A stretch of DNA of 64,000 bases from Lentzea sp. NBRC 102530. Lineage in GTDB: Bacteria > Actinomycetota > Actinomycetes > Mycobacteriales > Pseudonocardiaceae. The stretch lies in NCBI RefSeq assembly GCF_030269365.1, contig NZ_BSTF01000005.1:434001-498000 (forward strand). The letters are read 5' to 3'. This document shows positions 1-7,804 of the stretch, piece by piece (positions within the stretch are counted from its first letter, which is position 1; each line of letters starts with the position of its first letter). The notes beneath the pieces are model-generated. The model saw only the letters and a program-made list of their open reading frames with translations, did no database searches and was not told where the DNA came from. Both the position numbers and the translations under genes were made by a program.

Positions 1-757
1 CCACCCGCGATGCTGGGTCGCGTTCCGGTGAACGGGACCCCGGAGGAGAACCTCGCGCAGTGGGAGCACCACCGCCAGTACTTCGTGAGCTCCCGCGACA
101 CCCTGAACGAGGAACGAGCGGAACTCGGCCTCGGCCCGATCGACGACGTCCGCGACCACATCCTCGGCGACGCCCCGTGGCTCGCCGCGGACCCGGTGCT
201 CGGCCCGTGGCCGGGACCGGCGGAGCTGACGCAGACCGGTGCCTGGCTCCTCGACGACCAGCGCCCGCTCACCCCCGCGCTCGAAGCGTTCCTGGACGGC
301 GGTGCACCGCCGATCTACTTCGGCCTCGGCAGCATGCGCGCCTCCCAGGACGCGGTGCGGCATGCCGTCACGGCGGCCCGCGCGCTCGGCAAACGCGTTG
401 TCCTGCAACGGGGCTGGGCGAACCTGGAGTTCGACGCACCGGACTGCCTCACCATCGGCGAGGTCAACCAGCAGGCGTTGTTCCGCCGCACGGCCGCCGT
501 CGTGCACCACGGCGGCGCGGGGCACCACCACGACCGCCGCGGCAGCGGGCGTGCCGCAGATCGTGTTGCCCCACATGTACGACCAGTACTACTGGGGCGC
601 CCAGGTCGAACGGCTGAACATCGGCCGTGCGCCGACCACGGTCACCACGGAGGTCCTCGCCGAGGTGCTGGAACTCTCCGACCAAGCCACGAAACTCTCC
701 GCCCGGGTGCGTACCGACGGTGCGAAAGTCGCGGCGCAGCGCCTGATGTCGTGGTGA
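1..757 (+). pseudogene. GT1-family glycosyltransferase, 3' part, frameshifted
   Basis: C-terminal two thirds of a family 1 (GT-B fold) glycosyltransferase of the kind that decorates natural products or lipids; the 5' end lies outside the window and the frame is open from base 1. The first frame reads through DAPWLAADPVLGPWP, GGAPPIYFGLGSM and EVNQQALFRRTAAVVHHGGAG, the nucleotide-sugar binding region. At the G run 519-522 one extra base shifts the frame. The second frame then continues the same motif (TAAAAGVPQIVLPHMYDQYYW) to a stop at 757. Together the two frames give a normal C-terminal domain, so a single-base insertion (real mutation or homopolymer sequencing error) has split the gene. 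As written the product would lose the acceptor-side C-terminus. Confidence 0.85.
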
Positions 758-849
758 GCCAACGACATGAAGATCGTCGCCGAGGAGCAGGTGAACCGGA
801 CCAGGTGAGACGTACGTGTGGTGGGTGTCCGTAGTGAGGGGTGACCGCC

Positions 850-1914
850 ATGTCGTACCAGGTCGGGCTCGATCTCGGATCCGCAGGCACCACCGTCGCC
901 ACCGGCGGTGGCGTCACGACCGGCAGCCGTCGTCAGCAGGCGGCGGCCAGGGAGGTCGCGCGCCTCCTCGACGACCTCGCGCACCGGCACGGGGAGCCAC
1001 CGAGCCGCGTGGCCATGACCCATCCGCTGTGCTGGCCGCACGAACACCTCGAGCAGTTGCGCCAGGACCTCGTCCAAGCGGGGCGCGCGGACGTGCTGTT
1101 CGTGCCCGCGCCGCACGCCGCCGCCATCGCGTTCGACGCCGACGCCCGGATGCCGGAGCACAGCACGGTGGTGGTGTTCGACTTCGGTGCCACCGGTTGT
1201 GACATCACGGTGTTGCGCAAGCAGGGCGTGCTGTTGCTCGCCGGGCAGCCCGAACGCGTCGAGGTCGGCGGGTTCGACCTCGACGGCCTCGTCGCGGAGC
1301 ACGTCATCGCGAAGATCGGCACGCACAGCCGTGAGTTGGTGCGCAGCTGCGTCGAGGCGAAGGAACTGCTCGGCAGCTACCCGGAGGTCAGAATCCCTTA
1401 TCTGGCAACCAACGGGGAGATGCGCGAGGTCAGGCTGAGCCGCCTCGAGTTCGAGTCGGTCATCCGGCCGTCGGTCGAGCTGACGGTCGACGCCCTGGAA
1501 CGCGTCGTCGCGAGCGCGGGTCTGGACCGGCCCGACGTGGTGCTGCTGGTCGGCGGCTCGGCCCGGATTCCCCTGGTGGCACGGGAGATCGCGGAACGGC
1601 TGCGCGTCCCGGTCCTGCGGGCTCCGGACGGCGCGGCCGCGACCGGCGCCTACCTCGAGGCCGTGCAACTGGAACCCGAACCCGGCGAGCAGCCCACCGC
1701 CGAGGTTCCCCTGCCGCGCAAGGAGGAGGAACCCGAGCGGCGCCTCCCGACCACCTCGTTCGTCGCGGCCGGGCTGCTCGTGCTCGTCCTTGGAGGAGGA
1801 TGGTTCGCCCACGACGCGATGAACGAGCCGCAGGTGGAGATGGAGAACACCAGCGTGCAGCTCGAACCGCCGGGACTCGCCGAGCTGCCGAGCGTCATCG
1901 GGCCAGGGCGCTGA
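850..1914 (+). CDS. Hsp70-like actin-fold ATPase with C-terminal membrane anchor
   Basis: Protein of 354 residues with the Hsp70/actin ATPase motifs: phosphate-1 loop GLDLGSAGTT (residues 6-15), phosphate-2 loop VVVFDFGATGCDIT (about 107-120) and adenosine motif VLLVGGSARIPLV (about 231-243). One hydrophobic span (about 302-320) follows a charged proline-rich linker, so the ATPase faces the cytoplasm and a short tail lies outside. No substrate-binding domain is present, and the spacing between the two phosphate loops is about 85 residues shorter than in DnaK. The ATG at 850 is chosen over GTG 841 because GAGGGG at 835-840 is well spaced from it. It ends 20 bp inside the convergent PLP-enzyme gene. 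Client or partner is unknown. Confidence 0.8.
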   Translation: MSYQVGLDLGSAGTTVATGGGVTTGSRRQQAAAREVARLLDDLAHRHGEPPSRVAMTHPLCWPHEHLEQLRQDLVQAGRADVLFVPAPHAAAIAFDADARMPEHSTVVVFDFGATGCDITVLRKQGVLLLAGQPERVEVGGFDLDGLVAEHVIAKIGTHSRELVRSCVEAKELLGSYPEVRIPYLATNGEMREVRLSRLEFESVIRPSVELTVDALERVVASAGLDRPDVVLLVGGSARIPLVAREIAERLRVPVLRAPDGAAATGAYLEAVQLEPEPGEQPTAEVPLPRKEEEPERRLPTTSFVAAGLLVLVLGGGWFAHDAMNEPQVEMENTSVQLEPPGLAELPSVIGPGR

Positions 1915-3115
1915 TCTCCCGCACGGCCCGGTCGACCTCCTCGGGCGTGTTCAGGATCGACGTGCCGGCCCGCGCGTACGGGATCCGGTACGACGCCGTC
2001 GTGATCTGGATCTTCTTGTCCGCCAACCGCCGCACGACCTCGGGGCCGGTCGACCCAGGCACGTCGAAGCACACCAGGCCCGCGGACAACGCCCGCGGCG
2101 TGTGCACGACGACACCGGAGATCTCCGCGAGACCCGCGGCGAACCGCCCGGACAGCTCTGCGATCCGGGCGGCCACCCGCGTCCGGCCGAGGCGCTGGTG
2201 GAACCGCACCGCCGCCGCGACCGCGAAGTACTGCTCGAACGCGTGGAAACCGCCGGGCCCGAGCAACGCCGTGGTGCTGCGGTCGCTCAGGCTCGGCAGC
2301 ATCGGCGTGATCTCGTCGCCCACCTCGGGGTTCACCCACACCATGCCGGTGCCGCGCGGCCCGAACAGCCACTTGTGCGTCCCCGCCACGAACACGTCCG
2401 CCCCGAGCCGTGCCGCGTCGTCGTCGACCGCCGCCAGTCCGTGCACGCCGTCTACGACGAGGAGACAGCGATCCTCCTCCTTGCGGCCACGGTTCGCTTC
2501 CGCCACAACGGCCGCACACGCTCGCACGGGCATCCGCAGGCCGGTGCTCGACTGCACCCACGTGATGCCGACGGCACGCGTCCGCGGCGTGATGGAGTTC
2601 CGCAGCCGCGTCGCGATCTCGTCCTCGGTGGCCTTCGCCGGGTTCTCGTAGAGCGTGCCGACCCTGACCTTCGCGCCCACCCGTCCGGCCGCGAGCCGGG
2701 CCGCCTGCTGGTGCCACGCGTGGTCCTGGTCGTTGAGCAGCAACTCCTGGTCGGCACGCAGTTTCAGGCCGCCGTAGACGATCGAGAGCCCCATGGTCGT
2801 GTTCGGCACGAACGCGATGTCGTCCGCCGCGCCCCCGACGTACTGCCCGAGCGCCTCGGCGACCTTCTGCGCCTCCTCGGGCATCAGGTCGTGCGAGTTG
2901 GCGTCGAGCCGGCGCTGGAACTCCGCGACGGCGTCCCGCACCTCGCGGGGGTTCGACGCCAGGTAGAACAGCCCCATGTTGGTCAGCGCGGGATCGAGCC
3001 GGAACTCACGGCGGACGGCGCCCCAGTCCAGTCCCTGCGCCGCGGATGACGCGGTCGGTGCGACGGCGAGAAGTCCGGCCCCCACCAGGAAGTCACGACG
3101 CTCCATGCCTTCCAT
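1895..3115 (-). CDS. Exported aminotransferase class V-fold PLP enzyme
   Basis: Fold-type I PLP-dependent enzyme of the class V aminotransferase group (isopenicillin N epimerase / cysteine desulfurase-like), 406 residues. The cofactor Asp is in VVDGVHG (Asp222) and the Schiff-base Lys in GTHKWLFGPRGTG (Lys248). The N-terminus MERRDFLVGAGLLAVAPTAS has the twin-arginine plus hydrophobic core of a Tat signal, so a folded PLP protein is probably exported, which is unusual. Two in-frame ATGs (3115 and 3106) are possible; neither has a good Shine-Dalgarno, and the start lies inside the upstream gene's 3' end (23 bp overlap), implying translational coupling. Reaction and substrate are not predictable. 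Confidence 0.85.
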   Translation of the reverse strand: MEGMERRDFLVGAGLLAVAPTASSAAQGLDWGAVRREFRLDPALTNMGLFYLASNPREVRDAVAEFQRRLDANSHDLMPEEAQKVAEALGQYVGGAADDIAFVPNTTMGLSIVYGGLKLRADQELLLNDQDHAWHQQAARLAAGRVGAKVRVGTLYENPAKATEDEIATRLRNSITPRTRAVGITWVQSSTGLRMPVRACAAVVAEANRGRKEEDRCLLVVDGVHGLAAVDDDAARLGADVFVAGTHKWLFGPRGTGMVWVNPEVGDEITPMLPSLSDRSTTALLGPGGFHAFEQYFAVAAAVRFHQRLGRTRVAARIAELSGRFAAGLAEISGVVVHTPRALSAGLVCFDVPGSTGPEVVRRLADKKIQITTASYRIPYARAGTSILNTPEEVDRAVREISALAR

Positions 3116-3539
3116 TGGACACCCGTTCCGGCGCGAACGGCAGGCCCGTGTTCAACGCCTTCGCCCCCACGACGCACAACTCGCCGAGCATGCCCACGCC
3201 GATCGACAGCTGCGTCGGCGCGTGGCCGCCGGTCAGCAGCCCCAGCCCGAGGCTCACGCCGATCGACGTCACCCACACGACCAACGTCCACGGCGTGTAC
3301 CGCTGCCACAGGTGCCCGCCGCGTTCGAACAGCCTGATCGTCATCCCCCGGAACGCCCCGAACGCGAACCCCGCCACCAGCGGCACCAGGTAGAGGAGGT
3401 GGAACTCCTCGACCGCGCGGATGCCGAAGAACAACAGGAACGCGGGCGGCGCCAGCAGGTCCCGCGCGTTGAGCGGTTCTCCCCTGAACCGCCGCACGAG
3501 CACGTACACCACACCTGCCGCTATCAGCAGATATGTCAT
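3093..3539 (-). CDS. Small multi-span membrane protein (DUF1453/CcdC-like)
   Basis: Integral membrane protein of 148 residues with about four or five hydrophobic segments and the motif FGAFRGMTIRLFERGGHLWQ, resembling actinobacterial DUF1453/CcdC-like proteins of unknown function. The start MTYLLIAAG at 3539 is preferred over the ATG at 3560 because AGGGGG sits 6-7 bases upstream of it, while the earlier ATG lies inside the operator. It is first in a two-gene unit with the exported PLP enzyme and diverges from a TetR gene across a double palindrome, so TetR control is likely. Confidence 0.75.
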   Translation of the reverse strand: MTYLLIAAGVVYVLVRRFRGEPLNARDLLAPPAFLLFFGIRAVEEFHLLYLVPLVAGFAFGAFRGMTIRLFERGGHLWQRYTPWTLVVWVTSIGVSLGLGLLTGGHAPTQLSIGVGMLGELCVVGAKALNTGLPFAPERVSNGRHGAS

Positions 3540-3553
3540 CTGCGACCCCCTTA

Positions 3554-3594
3554 GTAGCATGACCCTGCTACTTAAACTAGCAGGGTCATGCTAC
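3554..3594. promoter_or_regulatory. Double TetR-type operator
   Basis: Perfect 17-bp inverted repeat: GTAGCATGACCCTGCTA at 3554-3570 and its complement at 3578-3594, spacer CTTAAAC. Each arm contains its own dyad, TAGCA-N6-TGCTA, so there are four half-sites and two adjacent 16-bp operators with centres 23 bp apart. It lies between the divergent TetR gene and the membrane-protein operon and contains the -10-like TAAACT, so binding should repress both directions. Confidence 0.8.
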
Positions 3595-3603
3595 AAAAGG
3601 GAG

Positions 3604-4206
3604 GTGTCACCGAGAGTCGTCGATCCCGTCGCCCGCCGCCGTGCCGTCGCCGAGGCGGTGTTCCGCGTGGTCGTGCGCGACGGCGTCGAACAGGCCTCGC
3701 TGCGCAACGTCGCGATGGAGGCCGGCCTGTCGATCGGGTCGATCCGCCACTACTTCGACAGCCACGACGCCGTGGTCGTCTTCGCTGTCGAGTTCCTCAT
3801 CGAGTCGATCGACCAGCGCGTCTTCGAGCACGTCAAGTCGATGAGGGACCCCACCGATCCGCGCCGTCCCGGTGAGCGCGTGCTGTCCGAGGTGCTCCCG
3901 CTCGACGACCGCCGGCGGGACGAAGCGGTGCTGTGGCTGGCTTTCGCGACCGCCGCGCGCACCCGGCCGTCGCTGCTGCCGCACGCGGAACGGCTCTACG
4001 ACGGCCTGCGCAGGCTGTGCCGCCGCGTGCTGGCGGTGATGTCCGAGGCGGGGACCATAGCGCCCGCGCACGACCTCGACCTGGAGTCCGAACGGCTCGC
4101 GTCGCTGCTCAACGGCCTGACCGTGGACGGTGTGCTGCACCCGGACCGGATGACGCCGGAGCTCACGCTGTCGGTGCTGCGCGGCCACCTCGACTCGCTG
4201 CGGTAG
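3604..4206 (+). CDS. TetR-family transcriptional regulator
   Basis: About 200 residues with an N-terminal TetR helix-turn-helix: ARRRAVAEAVFRVVVRDGVEQ followed by LRNVAMEAGLSIGSIRHYF. The C-terminal part (ERVLSEVLPLDDRRRDEAVLWLAFATAARTRP) matches the TetR_C ligand domain of the BetI-like group. GTG 3604 is chosen as the start; the purine-rich AAAAGGGAG directly abuts it, so spacing is poor. An in-frame ATG at 3559 exists but would place the operator inside the gene. It diverges from the membrane-protein/PLP-enzyme pair over the double operator and is probably autoregulated. Confidence 0.88.
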   Translation: MSPRVVDPVARRRAVAEAVFRVVVRDGVEQASLRNVAMEAGLSIGSIRHYFDSHDAVVVFAVEFLIESIDQRVFEHVKSMRDPTDPRRPGERVLSEVLPLDDRRRDEAVLWLAFATAARTRPSLLPHAERLYDGLRRLCRRVLAVMSEAGTIAPAHDLDLESERLASLLNGLTVDGVLHPDRMTPELTLSVLRGHLDSLR

Positions 4207-4277
4207 CTTCCACGGCCCGCACCGGCAATGAAGCACGCGTGAAGTTCACCCGGGCTTCGACAGTGGTCAGTACATGA

Positions 4278-4724
4278 TCACTGCCTGGTCGTCACCTGCA
4301 CGTCGCGCGCGGTCAGTTCGGCGGCGCACTCGGTGCACTCGACCTTCGCGCGCACGTCGCCACCGCAGTCGCGGTGGTGCAACTGGAAGAACTCCTCCTC
4401 GTCGGGCGCCATCCACTTCGCACCCCACGTGCGCAACGCCATCAGCACGGGGTAGAGGTCGCGGCCCTTCTCCGTGAGGCGGTATTCGTGCCGTGTGCGG
4501 CCGTCCTCGTGATAGGGCACGCGTTTGAGCACGTCCTCCTGCAGCAGCACGTTCAGGCGGTCGGTCAGGACGCTGCGCGAGATGTCCATCGTCGCCTGGA
4601 AGTCCTCGAAGCGGCGGGTCCCCAGGAAGATCTGGCGGAGCAGCAGCAGTGTCCAGCGCTCGCCCAGCAACGCCGCCGGGCGGCTCAGCGTGCACGGCAG
4701 GGTCGCGAAGTCCGAGTACGACAT
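4278..4724 (-). CDS. HxlR-family transcriptional regulator
   Basis: 148-residue winged-helix protein of the HxlR/DUF24 family: CTLSRPAALLGERWTLLLLRQIFLG, then FQATMDISRSVLTDRLNVLLQEDVL (recognition region) and YRLTEKGRDLYPVLMAL (wing and dimer helix). The C-terminal extension carries DCGGD and ECTEC, four cysteines that could hold a metal; one cysteine follows the short N-terminus, the usual place for a redox-sensing Cys in this family. It diverges from an acetyltransferase gene over two palindromes. Ligand or stress sensed is unknown. Confidence 0.9.
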   Translation of the reverse strand: MSYSDFATLPCTLSRPAALLGERWTLLLLRQIFLGTRRFEDFQATMDISRSVLTDRLNVLLQEDVLKRVPYHEDGRTRHEYRLTEKGRDLYPVLMALRTWGAKWMAPDEEEFFQLHHRDCGGDVRAKVECTECAAELTARDVQVTTRQ

Positions 4725-4744
4725 GCACCCAGGATATCCCTTGC

Positions 4745-4784
4745 GTTCGATTTTCGAACCCAGCTACAGTTCGGATTCCGAACT
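4745..4784. promoter_or_regulatory. Paired HxlR-type operators
   Basis: Two dyads with related half-sites lie in the divergent promoter region: GTTCGA-TTT-TCGAAC at 4745-4759 and AGTTCGGA-T-TCCGAACT at 4768-4784 (perfect 8-bp arms). Their centres are 24 bp apart, two helical turns, which suits two dimers on one face. They sit between the HxlR start (4724) and the acetyltransferase ribosome binding site (4786-4792). Confidence 0.75.
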
Positions 4785-4801
4785 CAGGAGGGCTGATCCT
4801 C

Positions 4802-5314
4802 ATGCGCGTCACCGAGCTCGACCGCGACACCGCGCCGGAAGCCGTGGACGCGGTGTTCGCAGGACTGTCCGCGCGAAGCCGCTACCTGCGGTTCCACTCG
4901 CCGACGCCCCGGCTCACCGCCTCCGCGCGGCGGGTGCTGGTGGACGTCGACGGGGAACGGCACGCGGCCGTGTGCGCTCGCGTCGGCGGCGATCCGATCG
5001 GCATCGCCAGGGTGATCAGGACCGGTGAGTGCGGCGCGGAGATCGCGGTCGCCGTGGTCGACCTGTGGCAGCGCCGGGGCGTGGGCCGCCGGTTGCTGGA
5101 GGAGCTGACGACGGTCGCGGCCAGGATGGGCGTCGCCGAACTGCACGGCGACGTCCTGCCCGACAACCACGCGATGCTCGCGCTGGTCCGCAAGGTGCTG
5201 CCCGGTGTGACGCTCAGGCGGGAGGCCGACACCATCGAACTCAGCTACCCGCTGGCATGGGTGACCGCCGAGACCACCGACGCCGACCTCGTGGCCAGCC
5301 TGCGGGACCTGTAG
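4802..5314 (+). CDS. GNAT-family N-acetyltransferase
   Basis: 170-residue acetyl-CoA-dependent acetyltransferase. GNAT motif A is visible as IAVAVVDLWQRRGVGRRLLEEL (about residues 81-101), followed by MGVAELHGDVLPDNHAMLALVRK. The opening SRYLRFHSPTPRLTA matches GNAT proteins related to the acetyltransferase module of Pat/YfiQ-type enzymes. AGGAGGG (4786-4792) sits 9 bases before the ATG at 4802. It is divergent from the HxlR gene and probably its target. Substrate unknown. Confidence 0.87.
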   Translation: MRVTELDRDTAPEAVDAVFAGLSARSRYLRFHSPTPRLTASARRVLVDVDGERHAAVCARVGGDPIGIARVIRTGECGAEIAVAVVDLWQRRGVGRRLLEELTTVAARMGVAELHGDVLPDNHAMLALVRKVLPGVTLRREADTIELSYPLAWVTAETTDADLVASLRDL

Positions 5315-5445
5315 TACGGCCCTGAGCTGTGCGTACCCGTGCGGCGCCGGAGTGTGTGTGATCATCGTCAACCGGCGGTGAGCGGATGCAAGACAAGACG
5401 TTCGACCGGACCAAAACTTCACATCGCCTTGCTACGGTGACCCGC

Positions 5446-6912
5446 ATGAAACGGTGGGGGATGTTGGCGGTGGCAGCGGCGGCCATCACGTTCGGCTCGA
5501 CGCTGGCCATGCCTGACGTCGCGGTCGCGGCCGAGGGCGGCGTCATCTGCGGGACGTACGAGGCCAACTCCAAGATCACGCGCAGCGAGGTCCTCGCGCG
5601 CTCGCGCACGTGGATCAGCGCCCGTGTGCCGTACAGCCAGAGCGACTGCTTCGGCAACAAGTACGGCGCCTACCGCACCGACTGCTCCGGCTTCGTCTCG
5701 ATGGCCTGGGGTCTGCGCATCTCCTACACCACGCACATCCTCGAGCAGGTCGCGCACCGCATCGACTGGGAGGACCTCCGTCCCGGCGACGCGCTCAACG
5801 ACCGCGAGAACCACGTCGCGCTGTTCATCGGCTGGGCCGACGCGGCCAAGACGCGCCCCATCGTGCGCGAGCAGGCCGGTCCGGACGGCAGCAGGCCCGT
5901 CCAGCGCGTGTGGAGCGCGAGCACGGCCCGCAAGTACGTGCCGCTGCGCTACAACAACATCCTCGAGGCGGGCAGCTCCGGCACCGGCAGCGAGACGCCC
6001 GTGACGGACAAGGTCGTCGCCGCCTCCGGCCCGCAGATCTCCAACACCGGCCAGCAGCAGCTGGAGATCTTCGCGCGCGGCACCGACGGCACCGTCATGA
6101 CGAACTTCCACAAGACGAGCCGCTGGGCGGGCTGGCAGCAGCTCGGCCCCGAGCTCTTCGCCGGTGACCCGGTCGCGCTGATGAACCCCGAGACGAAGAT
6201 CGTCGAGGTGTTCGCGCGCGGCACGGACGGCAAGGTCTACCGCCGCACCGACGGCCAGTGGGTCGCCGTGGGCGACACCGCCGTCGCGGGCCAGCCCGTG
6301 CTCAGCTGGAACGACAAGACCAAGGCCGTCGAGGTCCTCGCCCGCGGTGAGGACGGCCTGCTGCTGCGCTTCACCGACAAGTGGGCGCCGGTCGGCGACC
6401 GCAGGATCGAGGGTGACCCGGCCGTCGCCGACAAGGACGTCTACGCCCGCTCCGCCGACGGCAAGCTCGTCAAGTGGGACGGCACCGCGTGGGCCGACCA
6501 GGGCGACAAGAAGATCGTCAGCGACCCGAGCGTCGCCGTCGACCAGGTCTTCGTCCGCACCGAGTCCGGCAGCGTCGAGCAGTACTCGGCGGGCCGGTGG
6601 ACGACGCTCGGCGGCAAGGGCACCGGCGCGCCGGCCGCGGTCTTCAACTCGACCACCGGCTCCATCGACGTCGTGCAGCTCGGCGAGGGCGGTCACGTCG
6701 AGCACTCGCGGGCGATCGACAAGGGCTGGACGCCGTGGGCGAAGCTCGGCACCACCAAGGTCACCGCGCCGCCGACGGCGATGTACCACGCGCAGACCAA
6801 GACGGTCGAGGTGTTCGCCCGCACCGACGAGGGCAAGCTGATCCGCCGCTTCTACAAGGAGAAGGCCGGCTGGAGCCAGTGGGCCGTGCTGGGCGACAAG
6901 TCCGTCAGCTGA
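5446..6912 (+). CDS. Secreted NlpC/P60-like enzyme with C-terminal propeller repeats
   Basis: 488 residues. A signal peptide (MKRWGMLAVAAAAITFGSTL, cleavage near AVAAE) leads a papain-fold NlpC/P60-like domain with nucleophile Cys80 in YRTDCSGFVSMAWGL and His123 in ENHVALFIGW, typical of peptidoglycan endopeptidases or amidases. From about residue 180 to the end are degenerate repeats of about 45 residues built on VEVFARGTDGKVYRR, the PLL/tectonin-type beta-propeller repeat that often binds glycans. ATG 5446 is preferred to GTG/ATG positions near 5386, because the signal peptide starts there and TACGGT (5433-5438) would be a -10 for a leaderless message. Likely acts on cell wall outside the cell. 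Confidence 0.85.
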   Translation: MKRWGMLAVAAAAITFGSTLAMPDVAVAAEGGVICGTYEANSKITRSEVLARSRTWISARVPYSQSDCFGNKYGAYRTDCSGFVSMAWGLRISYTTHILEQVAHRIDWEDLRPGDALNDRENHVALFIGWADAAKTRPIVREQAGPDGSRPVQRVWSASTARKYVPLRYNNILEAGSSGTGSETPVTDKVVAASGPQISNTGQQQLEIFARGTDGTVMTNFHKTSRWAGWQQLGPELFAGDPVALMNPETKIVEVFARGTDGKVYRRTDGQWVAVGDTAVAGQPVLSWNDKTKAVEVLARGEDGLLLRFTDKWAPVGDRRIEGDPAVADKDVYARSADGKLVKWDGTAWADQGDKKIVSDPSVAVDQVFVRTESGSVEQYSAGRWTTLGGKGTGAPAAVFNSTTGSIDVVQLGEGGHVEHSRAIDKGWTPWAKLGTTKVTAPPTAMYHAQTKTVEVFARTDEGKLIRRFYKEKAGWSQWAVLGDKSVS

Positions 6913-6919
6913 TCCGAAC

Positions 6920-6961
6920 CGCAGAAGGGCCGCGACCTGCTCAGGTCGCGGCCCTTCTGCG
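6920..6961. terminator. Bidirectional terminator hairpin
   Basis: Perfect 20-bp stem: 6920-6939 (CGCAGAAGGGCCGCGACCTG) pairs with 6942-6961; in practice the loop is GCTC. It lies between the stops of two convergent genes (6912 and 6971). There is no long T run, as is usual in actinomycetes. Confidence 0.85.
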
Positions 6962-6970
6962 TTGTTCAGG

Positions 6971-7456
6971 TCAGCACTTGGCCATCATCTCGAACAGGGA
7001 CTTCATGACCGCTTCCTGGTCCTGGGCCATGCCCGCGTCCCGCACCGCGCGGGAGGCCTCGCGGCACGCCTCCATGGTCTTGGCCGAGTTCTCGGCCTTG
7101 ACCTTGTCCTCGACGGCCTTCGCGGAGACGGCCTCGGCGTCCGTGACCTTCTGCTTGAGGGTCGTGAGCTCGCCGTCCTTGTTCTCGAGCTGCTCGGTCA
7201 GCGCCGCCTTGTCACCCTTCTCGACGAAGTACAGCGCGCCGAACGCCCCGGCCGCGCCCAGCAGCAGCACGGCGACGATCGCGAGCACGACGACACCCGT
7301 CCTGCTCTGCTTCGGAGCGGGCGGCACCGGGGCCGGGACGAACTCGGGCTGAGGCGGCGTGAGGTCCGGCGTGACGACCTCGTAGCCGGGCAGCACGGCG
7401 GTGTCCGGCTGGACGGGTGCGTGGTCGGAGGCAGGGTTCAGCGCAGGGTTGGTCAT
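6971..7456 (-). CDS. Single-span membrane protein with coiled coil (paralogue A)
   Basis: 161 residues: a proline-rich cytoplasmic N-terminus, one transmembrane segment (RTGVVVLAIVAVLLLGAAGA, about residues 51-75), then an extracytoplasmic heptad-rich stretch (KAALTEQLENKDGELTTLKQ) and two cysteines near the end (EACREA and the final MMAKC). ATG 7456 is preferred because GGGGGAGA lies 8 bases upstream. The next gene on the same strand upstream is a shorter paralogue. Function unknown; no enzyme motif is visible. Confidence 0.75.
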   Translation of the reverse strand: MTNPALNPASDHAPVQPDTAVLPGYEVVTPDLTPPQPEFVPAPVPPAPKQSRTGVVVLAIVAVLLLGAAGAFGALYFVEKGDKAALTEQLENKDGELTTLKQKVTDAEAVSAKAVEDKVKAENSAKTMEACREASRAVRDAGMAQDQEAVMKSLFEMMAKC

Positions 7457-7519
7457 GACAAATCTCCCCCAGAGAAAATTCACTCGTTCGGACCTTCCAT
7501 CGCTGGGGGCGATCCGTCG

Positions 7520-7552
7520 TTACGTGAGCCGCCTCACGGTGTCGATCACCAG
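7520..7552 (-). other. Remnant copy of nucleoside hydrolase 3' end
   Basis: Read on the minus strand this segment encodes LLVIDTVRRLT-stop. It matches the true C-terminus of the nucleoside hydrolase (DLVLDAVRRLT-stop, 7805-7837) at 28 of 33 bases in the same frame. It overlaps the 3' end of paralogue B and lies just upstream of paralogue A, so it looks like a scar of tandem duplication. Confidence 0.5.
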
Positions 7553-7755
7553 CAGGCGGTGCGCATTTCGCGCAGGGCCACCACCGTCTTCTCGGCGTCG
7601 TTCTTCCAGCGTTCGTGCGTGAACACCTGCTGCTTCTTCGTCAGGTCGGCGGTCTCGCGCTCGTGGTTCTCCGCCTGCTCGGACATCGCCGAGGCCTTCT
7701 CGACGTAGAGCACGCTGACCGTGGTGGCCGCGCCGAGCAGCAGTACCGCGAGCAC
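7546..7755 (-). CDS. Single-span membrane protein (paralogue B), uncertain start
   Basis: Short relative of paralogue A: GVIALVVLAVLLLGAATTVSVLYVEK corresponds to the membrane segment of A (GVVVLAIVAVLLLGAAGAF, then ALYFVEK), followed by SEQAENHERETADLTKKQQV and a C-terminal REMRTACW. The frame is open from the upstream stop but has no ATG; GTG 7755 would start inside the membrane segment. A GTG at 7808 overlaps the nucleoside hydrolase stop as GTGA, the usual coupled arrangement, but is out of frame by one base. One base may be missing between 7756 and 7807, or the copy may be decaying. Confidence 0.5.
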   Translation of the reverse strand: MLAVLLLGAATTVSVLYVEKASAMSEQAENHERETADLTKKQQVFTHERWKNDAEKTVVALREMRTACW

Positions 7756-7804
7756 GACCAGCGCGATGACGCCAGGCCGTTCATCGGTGGACCGGCCCGC
7801 GTGG

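Noticed and set aside
1200-2700. Long reading frames opposite the Hsp70-like and PLP-enzyme genes
   Set aside because: They follow codon-position GC bias of the real genes and contain no recognisable motifs.
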